Notes under the pieces: model-generated | What the model saw: the letters and a program-made list of their open reading frames with translations, nothing else | What the model was told of the DNA's origin: nothing | Databases searched by the model: none | Program-made: the position numbers and the translations under genes | Assembly: GCA_900557035.1 (NCBI GenBank) | Contig: USRA01000038.1 | Coordinates: 1-19,622, forward strand | Source of the DNA: an uncultured Prevotella sp. | GTDB lineage: Bacteria; Bacteroidota; Bacteroidia; Bacteroidales; Bacteroidaceae | DNA length: 19,622 bases | Reading direction: 5' to 3' | Shown: piece after piece, positions 6,150 through 13,173 of the stretch | How the letters are laid out: each line of letters begins with the position of its first letter | Numbering within the stretch: position 1 is the stretch's first letter

Positions 6150-7403
6150 ATGGAACGACTATTGGTTTTCGCTGATTTTAACTGGCTCGTCAGTCCAGAA
6201 CTGGTGGGTGAGCTGTGCTATGAGAAATTGCGCGGCTTTGACAGCTATGCCTTCAACTTTGATGAGAATTGGCTTAAGATTCATGCAGGAATCAAGCTTT
6301 CAGAGGACATCAACAACTACCCTGGCATGCAATATACCCAGCCAGGGAGTGATATTTTCGGATGCTTTTCTGATGCATTGCCAGACAGGTGGGGGCGTAC
6401 CTTGCTCAAAAGAAGAGAACAGATACAGGCTGCAGAAGAGAAGAGAGCTATCAGAGCTCTTTCCTCATTCGATTACCTCATGGGTATTGATGACTTCTCC
6501 AGAATGGGTGGATTTAGGTTTAAAAGGGAAATGGAAGGCGATTATATCAATGTGTCACCATCTCTCAAGATACCTCCTCTAACAGAAATCAGAGAATTGA
6601 TTCATGCCAGTCACGAAGTGGAAAAATCTGAAGAGAATGATACGCTGCCTGAGAAAAAGTGGATAGCACAGCTTATCCAACCCGGCACCTCATTAGGTGG
6701 CGCAAGACCTAAGGCTGGTGTATTGGATGAAAAAGGCAATCTATGCATAGCTAAGTTCCCTTCGCGCAAGGATGACTATGACACAGGACTTTGGGAACAC
6801 TTTTCTCATCTTCTCGCTCAAAAGGCAGGAATACAGGTAGCTCAAACCAGAGTGTTAGGGGGACTGGGAAAATATCACACACTCCTGTCCAGACGATTTG
6901 ACAGAACTGATGAAGCCAAAAGAATACATTTTGCGTCATCCATGTCTCTGCTGGGATTAAAGGATGGTGATAATGCACAAGATGGGTACGGTTATCTCGA
7001 TATAGTTGATTTCATCCTCCAAGGTTGCTGCGACGTAGAGAAAAACCTTCAGGAACTCTTCCGAAGGGTAGCATTCAATATCTGCATTGGAAATTCTGAT
7101 GACCACTTCAGAAACCATGGTTTTCTGCTCACTCCAAAAGGATGGACGCTGTCACCCGCCTATGATATGAACCCGACTCTCAATGAATATCAAAGTCTTC
7201 TAATCAATGAATCTTCCAACAAGGCAGACATTCATGTTCTGCTTGATTCATGCGAGAGCTATATGATAAAGAAGGAGGTTGCTGAAAACATCATCCAGGA
7301 GGTTCAAGCAGCTGTGAACAAATGGGAGAATTTAGCTATTCAGCTTCAAATCCCAGGAAGAGAGATGGATATGTTTAAGGAAAGGTTCAAACTTAGCCTA
7401 TAA
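6150..7403 (+). CDS. hipA: HipA-family Ser/Thr kinase toxin
   Basis: The 417-residue product has the HipA N-terminal subdomain (about 1-100, with GSDIFGCFSDALPDRWG) fused to the kinase domain; some Bacteroidetes carry these as two separate genes. Visible kinase elements are the phosphate loop GTSLGGARPKA (179-189, Ser181 at the position of the autophosphorylated Ser of E. coli HipA), the ATP-binding Lys202 in CIAKFPS, the catalytic loop GNSDDHFRNH (314-323, Asp317, Asn322) and the metal-binding Asp339 in SPAYDMNP. All key residues are present. HipA toxins phosphorylate translation factors, classically glutamyl-tRNA synthetase, and arrest growth. The target here is unknown. It is translated with the antitoxin (2-nt gap) and followed by its own terminator. 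Confidence 0.92.
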   Translation: MERLLVFADFNWLVSPELVGELCYEKLRGFDSYAFNFDENWLKIHAGIKLSEDINNYPGMQYTQPGSDIFGCFSDALPDRWGRTLLKRREQIQAAEEKRAIRALSSFDYLMGIDDFSRMGGFRFKREMEGDYINVSPSLKIPPLTEIRELIHASHEVEKSEENDTLPEKKWIAQLIQPGTSLGGARPKAGVLDEKGNLCIAKFPSRKDDYDTGLWEHFSHLLAQKAGIQVAQTRVLGGLGKYHTLLSRRFDRTDEAKRIHFASSMSLLGLKDGDNAQDGYGYLDIVDFILQGCCDVEKNLQELFRRVAFNICIGNSDDHFRNHGFLLTPKGWTLSPAYDMNPTLNEYQSLLINESSNKADIHVLLDSCESYMIKKEVAENIIQEVQAAVNKWENLAIQLQIPGREMDMFKERFKLSL

Positions 7404-7406
7404 TAT

Positions 7407-7442
7407 AATGAAGTAATTATTCATATTACTTCATTTTATTTT
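7407..7442 (+). terminator. Terminator of the hipBA-like operon
   Basis: AATGAAGTAAT (7407-7417) and ATTACTTCATT (7425-7435) form a perfect 11-bp stem with a 7-nt loop, followed by TTTTATTTT. It begins 4 nt after the hipA stop. Confidence 0.85.
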
Positions 7443-7491
7443 GGGTTGTCTCTTTCTGCTTCTTATCTACGATGCTCTGACTAAGGGGTGT

Positions 7492-7631
7492 CTTTCCATT
7501 ATAACCATTACCAAGAATGGAAAGAAAAAGGCTCAGGGGAGATTGTCTTATCCACGGACAATCTCCCCTGAGCCCAAAAAGTCGTGGAATCTTAGAAGGT
7601 GAGTCACCTCGGCAACTAAAATTCCAACGAC
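7492..7631. other. Highly structured gene-free stretch with an 18-bp perfect stem
   Basis: Four dyads lie close together. CTTTCCATT (7492-7500) pairs with AATGGAAAG (7516-7524). GGCTCAGGGGAGATTGTC (7530-7547) pairs perfectly with 7557-7574 around a 9-nt loop. GTCGTGGAAT (7581-7590) pairs with ATTCCAACGAC (7621-7631) with one bulge. AGGTGA-G-TCACCT (7597-7609) sits inside the last. The large stem is followed by a U-rich tract only on the minus strand, so as a terminator it would serve leftward transcription, yet no leftward gene ends there. Apart from these structures I see nothing in 7443-7679. Confidence 0.6.
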
Positions 7632-7640
7632 CAGTCTAGT
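7627..7640 (+). repeat. Second copy of the ACGACCAGTCTAGT 14-mer
   Basis: This is an exact copy of 1096-1109, here extended by a partial tandem (CTAGT) and followed 20 nt later by the leader-like ATAATAGTAAATGATAATAA (7661-7680). Confidence 0.5.
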
Positions 7641-7679
7641 CTAGTTTTCGCAATTTTTGTATAATAGTAAATGATAATA

Positions 7680-7697
7680 ATGTCTTATAATAACTAA
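7680..7697 (+). other. Five-codon mini-ORF (MSYNN) in the regulator's leader
   Basis: ATG TCT TAT AAT AAC TAA sits directly after AGTAAATGATAATA, the same context that precedes the starts at 430 and 15458. It is therefore likely to be initiated. It ends 35 nt before the ATG at 7733 and is in a different frame from the regulator. It could be a regulatory upstream ORF, or the original start of the regulator cut off by a frameshift. Confidence 0.4.
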
Positions 7698-7732
7698 ATA
7701 AGGGGGAGGCCGTTCTCGGACGGGCTGGGGGC

Positions 7733-8551
7733 ATGTTCTATAATATATGCCATACCCTCGCACTGGCGCTGCTGATGTATGTGGTGCTGAAGCGCAAGGT
7801 GGTATTCAAGACAGGTATCTTCCTGCTCTATATCCTCGTATTCGTCAAGCTGGCTATTGATAGTATGCTTTGTCTGCACTATCAGGGCGATCGGGACAAC
7901 CTGAGCGTGATGAGCAATATCTTTATCATGTTTATACTCGCCATTACCGCCCAGAGCCAGCAGCTCAACCGAACCACTCTCGGCTTTGCCGTCGCTCTGC
8001 TGCCAGTGGTAGCGGTAGTCATCTCGCATACGCAGATCTCCGTGCTGCTCTTCAGCATCAAGGCAGTTCTGGTAGGTTTCCTGATGATTCTCTATGTATG
8101 GATCTATAACTGGGAACCAGTCATGTTCAAGGAACTCAGACAGCCCAAGCAGATGAGGGAAGAAGAGAGGAAGGCACTGCACATGCTTGCCGACCTGAAG
8201 GATGAAGAGAAGGATATGGCGGTGAACCTGTTGAGTCGCCTGCGCCTGGAGCAGCAGCAGAATATCCTGGACCGTGCCGCAGAACAGTTGAAGACCAACG
8301 AACTGAGCAAGAAGGCTTGGGATCTGGTATGTGCCGACCTTACCAACAGCGAGCGAGTGATCTGCCAGATGGTACTGGAAGGCAAGATGCTGAAGGAAAT
8401 CTGCATCGAACTGAACAAGAGTGAATCGAACATCACCAGCCAGCGCAGCCATATCCGCAAGAAGCTGAATATGGACCGCAAGGATGATCTGCGACGCGAG
8501 CTGGAAAAGCGCTTCTATGGAGCCAGAAAGGTTGTAGAAGCGGGATTGTAG
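7733..8551 (+). CDS. Membrane-anchored LuxR-type HTH transcriptional regulator
   Basis: The 272-residue product has a hydrophobic N-terminal half with about five predicted membrane segments (roughly 4-19, 27-46, 59-74, 82-99 and 103-126), a charged coiled-coil-like linker (135-190) and a C-terminal LuxR/GerE helix-turn-helix at 203-250 (LTNSERVICQMVLEGKMLKE, then NITSQRSHIRKKLNM). The fold suggests a DNA-binding domain tethered to the inner membrane and responding to a membrane or envelope signal; neither signal nor target is known. An in-frame stop at 7691-7693 limits the N-terminus to 7694 or later, and 7733 is the first ATG. The leader has a mini-ORF and I find no convincing promoter. The gene is convergent with nnr, with repeat-derived sequence between them. 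Confidence 0.82.
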   Translation: MFYNICHTLALALLMYVVLKRKVVFKTGIFLLYILVFVKLAIDSMLCLHYQGDRDNLSVMSNIFIMFILAITAQSQQLNRTTLGFAVALLPVVAVVISHTQISVLLFSIKAVLVGFLMILYVWIYNWEPVMFKELRQPKQMREEERKALHMLADLKDEEKDMAVNLLSRLRLEQQQNILDRAAEQLKTNELSKKAWDLVCADLTNSERVICQMVLEGKMLKEICIELNKSESNITSQRSHIRKKLNMDRKDDLRRELEKRFYGARKVVEAGL

Positions 8552-8574
8552 AGGTGTTGAAGAGTTTCGCAAGT

Positions 8575-8612
8575 GAGGGAATTGATAGAAGTTAAAGAAG
8601 TTATCATTCCCT
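8575..8612 (+). repeat. Dispersed GAAGTTAAAG repeat, copy B
   Basis: It matches 35 of 38 positions of the minus-strand sequence at 3858-3895. It lies just after the regulator gene, and related GGAAGTTAAGGG and CTTAACTTCC units continue to 8716. Confidence 0.75.
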
Positions 8613-8623
8613 ACGGTCATTCG

Positions 8624-8683
8624 GGAAGTTAAGGGACAATAGTCTTCTAGCGTAAAACGTGGGACATTTGTCCCTTAACTTCC
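8624..8683. terminator. Inverted repeat between convergent genes, possible bidirectional terminator
   Basis: GGAAGTTAAGGGACAA (8624-8639) and TTGTCCCTTAACTTCC (8668-8683) are a perfect 16-bp inverted repeat with a 28-nt loop, in the 184-nt gap between the converging regulator and nnr genes. It is built from the same GAAGTTAAGG units as the dispersed repeat. No strong T-run follows on either strand, so the terminator role is inferred from position. Confidence 0.55.
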
Positions 8684-8735
8684 TTCTAACTTCCTTAACT
8701 TCTCTTGACTTCCCCACATGCGAAAGTTCAGTATA

Positions 8736-10253
8736 TTATTCTTCTATTCTGAGGAATGCCTTCGGCAGGTAATTGATGAGATCGCTGGCGATGAGGCTTT
8801 CCTTGCCCAGGTCCTTGATGGCGAGGTCGCCGGCAAGACCATGAAGGTACATACCGATGCGGGCGGCATCTGCCTGCTTGTATCCGCGAGCCAGAAGAGC
8901 GGTGATGATGCCTGTAAGCACATCGCCACTGCCCGCAGTAGCCATACCGCTGTTGCCCGTAGAGCAGAACTCTACCTTACCGTCTGGATGACAGAGGGCA
9001 GAGAAATGTCCCTTCAGCAGAATGTAGCCGTGCAGACGGTCGGCAAGCTCGCATGCCTTGAAGAGGCGCTCGGTGCAGTTGCTGCTGGTGATGCCAGCCA
9101 GACGGTCAAGCTCCCTAGGATGTGGAGTGAAGATGAGGTTCTTCGGCAACTGCTGCATCCAGGCACGGTGACTGGCAAGGATGTTGAGTGCATCGGCATC
9201 CACCACAACCGGACAGGTGCATCTTCTGAGTTGGGCAATCAGGGCGATGGCTGTCGCCTCGCTGGTTCCCAGTCCCGGACCGATGCCCATAGCGTGGTAA
9301 TCTTCCGTATCTACAGGTTCGCTGAAGATGGTTTCCTCAGTATCCATCTGCAGTACCGCCTCGGGCACGGAAATCTGCATGATTTCATAGTTTCTCTTAG
9401 GCGTATGGGTAATCACCTTTCCCACACCCGTTCTGAGGCAGGCTCTGGTGGCAAGGACCGAAGCGCCCGACATGCCGTAGCTGCCTGCGATGAGGAGCGC
9501 CGTGCCCATGCTGCCCTTGTGGGCGAAGTCGCCGCGAGGCTTCAGGAGCTGGCGGATATCCTTCTCTTCGAGGATGCTGCAACGGCTCTCGGTGCGCTGG
9601 ATGAACTCAGGAGAGAGTCGGATATCAAGCACCTTGATTCTGCCCAGATACTGCTGGTTGTCTGCCATCATCATCGACAGCTTCTTCTGCTGCAGGGTGA
9701 GGGTGAGGTCGGCACGGATGATGTTGGCGCTGATGTTGTAGGAGTTATCCTCGCTCATCAGACCGGAAGGCAGGTCGATGCTCACGATCTTTGCCGCACT
9801 CTGGTTGATGTATTTCACCATGGCAGCGAATCCGCCTGCCAGCGGCTTGTTGAGTCCGCTGCCGAAGAGTCCATCCACTACGAGCATTCCCGCTTCGAGC
9901 TGAGGAGGGTCGAAGTTGACGGTGACCTCGGTAAACTGCTTGACACGCTTACCCTCGATGAGTCGTTTCTTGTTGGTGGCACAGTCGGCAGAAAGCTTGT
10001 TGTGCACATTGAATAGGAATACACTCACCGCATAGCCGTCTTCGCTGAGAAGGCGCGCCACGGCAAGTGCATCACCACCATTGTTTCCTGGTCCGGCGAA
10101 AACCACGACCGGCGTTCTGTTAGACCATTCCTCCTCGATGGCACGGGTGAGCGCCTTGGCAGCCCTTTCCATCAGGTTGAGCGATGTGATAGGCTCATGC
10201 TCAATGGTGTATTTGTCCAGCTCATGTATCTGAGCACTAGTGAATATTTTCAT
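8736..10253 (-). CDS. nnr: Bifunctional NAD(P)H-hydrate epimerase / ADP- or ATP-dependent dehydratase
   Basis: This metabolite-repair enzyme epimerises and dehydrates damaged NADHX/NADPHX back to NAD(P)H in the cytoplasm. The 505-residue length is right for the fused form. The N-terminal YjeF_N epimerase domain (about 1-215) shows VFAGPGNNGGDALAVARLL (51-69), VDGLFGSGL (126-134) and SIDLPSGL (158-165). The C-terminal carbohydrate-kinase-like dehydratase domain (about 230-500) shows GSYGMSGA (257-264), GIGPGLGT (323-330), VVDADALN (350-357), FTPHPREL (375-382) and NSGMATAGSGDVLTG (434-448), where Asp444 fits the catalytic residue. The gene is divergent from hpt with a 126-nt shared promoter region and convergent with the LuxR-type regulator. 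Confidence 0.95.
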   Translation of the reverse strand: MKIFTSAQIHELDKYTIEHEPITSLNLMERAAKALTRAIEEEWSNRTPVVVFAGPGNNGGDALAVARLLSEDGYAVSVFLFNVHNKLSADCATNKKRLIEGKRVKQFTEVTVNFDPPQLEAGMLVVDGLFGSGLNKPLAGGFAAMVKYINQSAAKIVSIDLPSGLMSEDNSYNISANIIRADLTLTLQQKKLSMMMADNQQYLGRIKVLDIRLSPEFIQRTESRCSILEEKDIRQLLKPRGDFAHKGSMGTALLIAGSYGMSGASVLATRACLRTGVGKVITHTPKRNYEIMQISVPEAVLQMDTEETIFSEPVDTEDYHAMGIGPGLGTSEATAIALIAQLRRCTCPVVVDADALNILASHRAWMQQLPKNLIFTPHPRELDRLAGITSSNCTERLFKACELADRLHGYILLKGHFSALCHPDGKVEFCSTGNSGMATAGSGDVLTGIITALLARGYKQADAARIGMYLHGLAGDLAIKDLGKESLIASDLINYLPKAFLRIEE

Positions 10254-10295
10254 ATATTAATATATGTTATGTCCGATTATCTGATTATTTTAATG

Positions 10296-10303
10296 CAAAA
10301 GTA
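10296..10303 (-). promoter_or_regulatory. -7 element for nnr
   Basis: On the minus strand TACTTTTG (10303-10296) matches TAnnTTTG, 43 nt upstream of the nnr ATG. The -33 region is weak. It lies 43 nt from the opposing hpt -7 element, so the two promoters are close enough to interfere. Confidence 0.55.
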
Positions 10304-10346
10304 CTAAAAAAAGTCGATGAATGGATGAAGTTTCACGATTTTTTCG

Positions 10347-10354
10347 TAATTTTG
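10347..10354 (+). promoter_or_regulatory. -7 element for hpt
   Basis: TAATTTTG at 10347-10354 matches TAnnTTTG and is 26 nt before the hpt ATG, giving a very short leader. No clear TTTG is present at the -33 position. Confidence 0.6.
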
Positions 10355-10379
10355 CAGAAAATATTATATCATCAAGACT

Positions 10380-10919
10380 ATGGGCATAGTAAAAATCAAG
10401 GATAAGACCTTCAAGACCTCCATTCCAGAGGCAGATATTCTGAAGAAGGTACAGGTCGTTGCCGACCGTCTGAACCAGGATTATGCGGATAAGACTCCAG
10501 TGTTCCTGGCTGTGTTGAATGGTTCGTTTATCTTCGCTGCCGATCTGATGCGAATGATTACGGTACCAAGCGAGATTTCTTTTGTGAAGTATGCTTCCTA
10601 CGAGGGCACCAGTTCTACCGGCAGCATGAAGACTCTGATGGGTCTGAACCAGGATCTTACCGGTCGCCACGTGGTGATCGTGGAGGACATCGTGGATTCC
10701 GGCTTTACCATGGCTCACATGATCGAGGATCTGAAGAAGAAGAATCCAGCCAGCATCGAGATCTGCTCGCTCCTCGTGAAGCCGGGCAATCTGAAGGTGG
10801 ATCTGGACATCAACTATGCCGTAATGGAAATCCCTAACGATTTCATCGTAGGATATGGATTAGATTATGACCAAGAAGGCAGAAACCTCCGCGACATCTA
10901 CACGATTGTAGAAGAATAG
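10380..10919 (+). CDS. hpt: Hypoxanthine phosphoribosyltransferase
   Basis: The enzyme salvages hypoxanthine (and often guanine) with PRPP to give IMP/GMP in the cytoplasm. The 179-residue product is the usual size. The PRPP-binding loop VVIVEDIVDSGFT is at 98-110, the pyrophosphate-binding LNGSF at 46-50, and the base-binding Lys segment SLLVKPG is near 130-136. The C-terminal VGYGLDYDQEGRNLRDIY is the family signature. ATG at 10380 follows its -7 element closely. Small membrane-protein genes and adk follow on the same strand; hpt next to adk places purine salvage beside adenylate homeostasis. Confidence 0.95.
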   Translation: MGIVKIKDKTFKTSIPEADILKKVQVVADRLNQDYADKTPVFLAVLNGSFIFAADLMRMITVPSEISFVKYASYEGTSSTGSMKTLMGLNQDLTGRHVVIVEDIVDSGFTMAHMIEDLKKKNPASIEICSLLVKPGNLKVDLDINYAVMEIPNDFIVGYGLDYDQEGRNLRDIYTIVEE

Positions 10920-10929
10920 GGGGTGAAGC

Positions 10930-11123
10930 ATGTGGGAGAAAATTAGTGATTATTGCTTGGATGTCTCCAAGTACTTCTTGACTGCTGTATTTGTTACTTC
11001 GATGATGCAGGATCTCAATGATGTTCGTTGGATGTTATCAGCGGATTAATAGCAATTATATTGTTTATAGCAGGTATTTATATTAGGAAGAATAAAAAAG
11101 ATAACGATAAAAAGAAGAAATAA
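10930..11123 (+). pseudogene. Small two-helix membrane protein gene, frameshifted (DUF6722-like)
   Basis: From ATG 10930, frame 1 reads MWEKISDYCLDVSKYFLTAV then FVTSMMQDLNDVRWMLSAD and stops at 11047-11049 (39 residues). The overlapping next frame, open from 11022, reads VISGLIAIILFIAGIYIRK from 11034, followed by NKKDNDKKKK, and stops at 11121-11123. Joined, they give a protein of about 65 residues with a first amphipathic/TM helix, a short loop, a second TM helix and a Lys-rich tail, a layout I associate with the DUF6722 small membrane proteins of Bacteroidales (from memory). One base lost or two gained between 11022 and 11046 would explain the break. No canonical slippery heptamer is visible, so mutation or a sequencing error is likelier than programmed frameshifting. 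The second frame's stop overlaps the next start (TAATG). Confidence 0.6.
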
Positions 11124-11281
11124 TGGCAAATTTAAGTTTGATGGCTTTCAGCAGCCTGTTATTGGACATTCCTTTTTTGGGTACATACATTATTTTGGCT
11201 ATGGTGGGAATCCCTGCCATCGTATTCTTGTTATTTGTTGTGACTCCCAAAGGAAAGCAATGGTTTAACAGTATAAATTAA
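11123..11281 (+). CDS. Small membrane protein, function unknown
   Basis: The 52-residue product has one strongly hydrophobic stretch (about 18-40, YIILAMVGIPAIVFLLFVV) ending in the basic tail TPKGKQWFNSIN. The TPKG(K/R)xW ending after a single membrane helix is a pattern I recall from small Bacteroidales proteins. Its ATG overlaps the stop of the preceding frame as TAATG (11121-11125), which implies translational coupling and supports both as real genes. It ends 44 nt before adk. No function can be assigned. Confidence 0.6.
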   Translation: MANLSLMAFSSLLLDIPFLGTYIILAMVGIPAIVFLLFVVTPKGKQWFNSIN

Positions 11282-11325
11282 GTTTCTGACACAACATAAA
11301 ACAATTTATATATATTAAGGTAAAA

Positions 11326-11898
11326 ATGAAAAATATCGTAATTTTCGGCGCTCCAGGTGCTGGTAAGGGTACACAGAGCGACAAGATGATTGAGAAGTAT
11401 GGTCTCGGTCACATTTCAACAGGTGACGTTCTTCGTAACGAAATCAAGAATGGTACAGAGCTCGGTAAGACTGCCAAGGGTTATATCGACAATGGTCAGT
11501 TGATTCCAGACGAGTTGATGATCGACATCCTCGCTAGCGTATATGACAGCTTCGGCAAGGATCACGCAGGTGTCATCTTCGACGGTTTCCCACGTACCAC
11601 TCCACAGGCTGAGGCTTTGAAGAAGATGCTCTCTGAGCGTGGTCACAAGATCGCTGCCATGATTGAGCTTGCCGTTCCTGAGGATGAGCTGATGGCTCGT
11701 CTGCTCAACCGCGGTAAGTTGAGTGGCCGTTCTGATGACAACGAGGAGACTATCAAGAAGCGTCTCAACGTATATCATACACAGACTGCTCCTCTCATCG
11801 ACTGGTATGAGAAGGAGGGTATCCACCACCACATCGAGGGTCTCGGAACTGTAGATGAGATCTTCGCTCGTGTTTGCAATGTGATCGACAACTTGTAA
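11326..11898 (+). CDS. adk: Adenylate kinase (short-LID type)
   Basis: The enzyme interconverts ATP + AMP and 2 ADP in the cytoplasm. The 190-residue product shows the P-loop FGAPGAGKGTQ (7-17), the AMP-binding STGDVLRNEI, the core DGFPRT and the LID-region GRSDDNEETIKKRL. It is about 25 residues shorter than E. coli Adk because the LID lacks the extended zinc-finger-like insertion, as in many Bacteroidetes and eukaryotic cytosolic forms. The Arg residues of the active site (in NRGKLSGRSDD and IKKRL) are present. ATG 11326 is preceded by AAGG at suitable distance. A terminator follows at 11911. Codon use is strongly biased, as in highly expressed genes. Confidence 0.97.
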   Translation: MKNIVIFGAPGAGKGTQSDKMIEKYGLGHISTGDVLRNEIKNGTELGKTAKGYIDNGQLIPDELMIDILASVYDSFGKDHAGVIFDGFPRTTPQAEALKKMLSERGHKIAAMIELAVPEDELMARLLNRGKLSGRSDDNEETIKKRLNVYHTQTAPLIDWYEKEGIHHHIEGLGTVDEIFARVCNVIDNL

Positions 11899-11910
11899 TC
11901 AAGATATAAT

Positions 11911-11945
11911 AATCTTCCCCGCAAGACTGCGGGGAAGATTTATTC
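11911..11945 (+). terminator. Terminator after adk
   Basis: AATCTTCCCCGCA (11911-11923) pairs perfectly with TGCGGGGAAGATT (11928-11940) around the tetraloop AGAC, followed by a short T-rich TTATT. The 13-bp stem is strong but the T-tract is weak, so some read-through into obgE is possible. Confidence 0.8.
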
Positions 11946-12012
11946 ATTAAAAAAAAGAGGAATCTTCGTTCTCAAAGAGAAGATTCAACGTTCAAATTAA
12001 AAAGAAAAATCA

Positions 12013-13173
12013 ATGGCTGAATCCAATTTCGTAGATTATGTAAAGATCAACTGCCGCTCTGGTAAGGGTGGTAAAGGCTCCATGCACCTGCGCCACGTGA
12101 AGTACCAACCGAATGGTGGACCTGACGGTGGCGATGGCGGACGTGGAGGAAGCATCTATCTTCGCGGCAACCACAACTACTGGACCTTGCTGCATCTGAA
12201 GTATCAGCGCCACTTCTTCGCCGAGCATGGTGGCAATGGAGGACGTGACAAGTGCCACGGCACTGATGGTAAGGACATCTATATCGATGTGCCTTGCGGT
12301 ACCGTGGTGTATAATGCCGAAACCGGTAAGTTCGTCTGCGACGTGGCTTATGACGGTCAGGAAGTACTGCTCCTGAAGGGCGGACGTGGCGGACTGGGCA
12401 ACTTCCAGTTCCGTACCTCTACCAACCAGGCACCACGCTATGCGCAGCCAGGTGAGCCGATGCAGGAGATGACCATCATCATGGAGCTGAAGCTCCTTGC
12501 CGATGTGGGTCTTGTGGGTTTCCCTAATGCCGGAAAGTCAACCCTGCTCTCTGCCGTATCCAGTGCCCGTCCAAAGATAGCCAACTATCCGTTTACCACC
12601 CTTGAGCCATCGCTGGGTATCGTGGATTACCGCGACCATCAGAGTTTCGTGATGGCAGATATCCCGGGTATCATCGAGGGAGCGAGCGAAGGAAAGGGCT
12701 TGGGACTGCGATTCCTGCGACACATCGAGCGCAACTCTCTGCTCCTCTTCATGGTTCCGGGCGATACCGACGATATCAAGAAGGAATACGAGGTACTGCT
12801 GGGCGAGTTGAAGAACTTCAACCCTGAGATGCTCGACAAGCATCGCGTGCTCGCCATCACCAAGTGTGACCTGCTGGACGAGGAGCTCATCGAGATGCTG
12901 AAGGAGACCCTGCCAACCGATCTTCCGGTGGTATTCATCTCATCAGTTACCGGACAGGGCATCCAGGAACTCAAGGATGTGCTCTGGAAGGAGTTGAATT
13001 CTGAGAGCAACAAGCTGCAGGAGATTACTTCAGAAGATACCCTCGTTCACCGTGACAAGGATATGAGCCGCTTCCAGCAGGAACTCGAGGCAGAGGGCGA
13101 GGACATCGTGGAGTATATCGACGAGGATGAAATCGAGGATGTAGATGACTTAGATGATTTCGAATATGAATAA
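12013..13173 (+). CDS. obgE: Obg-family GTPase (ObgE/CgtA)
   Basis: This essential GTPase acts in 50S ribosome maturation and links to stress and (p)ppGpp signalling. The 386-residue product has the Gly-rich Obg fold (about 1-160, with [23 protein letters not shown] and KGGRGGLGN), then the G domain: G1 GFPNAGKS (169-176), switch-I TT (195-196), G3 DIPG (216-219), G4 TKCD (283-286, Thr in place of the usual Asn) and G5 ISS. The C-terminal tail (about 345-386) is very acidic, as in many Obg proteins. ATG 12013 is the natural start ([12 protein letters not shown] is the family N-terminus). The stop overlaps the pgeF start, so the two are translationally coupled. Confidence 0.97.
   Translation: MAESNFVDYVKINCRSGKGGKGSMHLRHVKYQPNGGPDGGDGGRGGSIYLRGNHNYWTLLHLKYQRHFFAEHGGNGGRDKCHGTDGKDIYIDVPCGTVVYNAETGKFVCDVAYDGQEVLLLKGGRGGLGNFQFRTSTNQAPRYAQPGEPMQEMTIIMELKLLADVGLVGFPNAGKSTLLSAVSSARPKIANYPFTTLEPSLGIVDYRDHQSFVMADIPGIIEGASEGKGLGLRFLRHIERNSLLLFMVPGDTDDIKKEYEVLLGELKNFNPEMLDKHRVLAITKCDLLDEELIEMLKETLPTDLPVVFISSVTGQGIQELKDVLWKELNSESNKLQEITSEDTLVHRDKDMSRFQQELEAEGEDIVEYIDEDEIEDVDDLDDFEYE

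Noticed and set aside
7575..7631. Minus-strand peptide fossil reading VVGILVAEVTHLLRFHDF
   Set aside because: The open run is under 30 codons and could not be tied to any family; the dyads explain the sequence better.
7694..8620. Minus-strand ORF of 308 codons
   Set aside because: It is antisense to the LuxR-type regulator; the His/Gln-rich translation has no family features.
8718..10016. Plus-strand ORF of 432 codons
   Set aside because: It is antisense to nnr, which has complete motifs on the minus strand; it is a composition shadow.
11022..11049. Programmed -1 frameshift in the small membrane protein gene
   Set aside because: No X-XXY-YYZ slippery heptamer or downstream pseudoknot could be seen; mutation or a read error is simpler.
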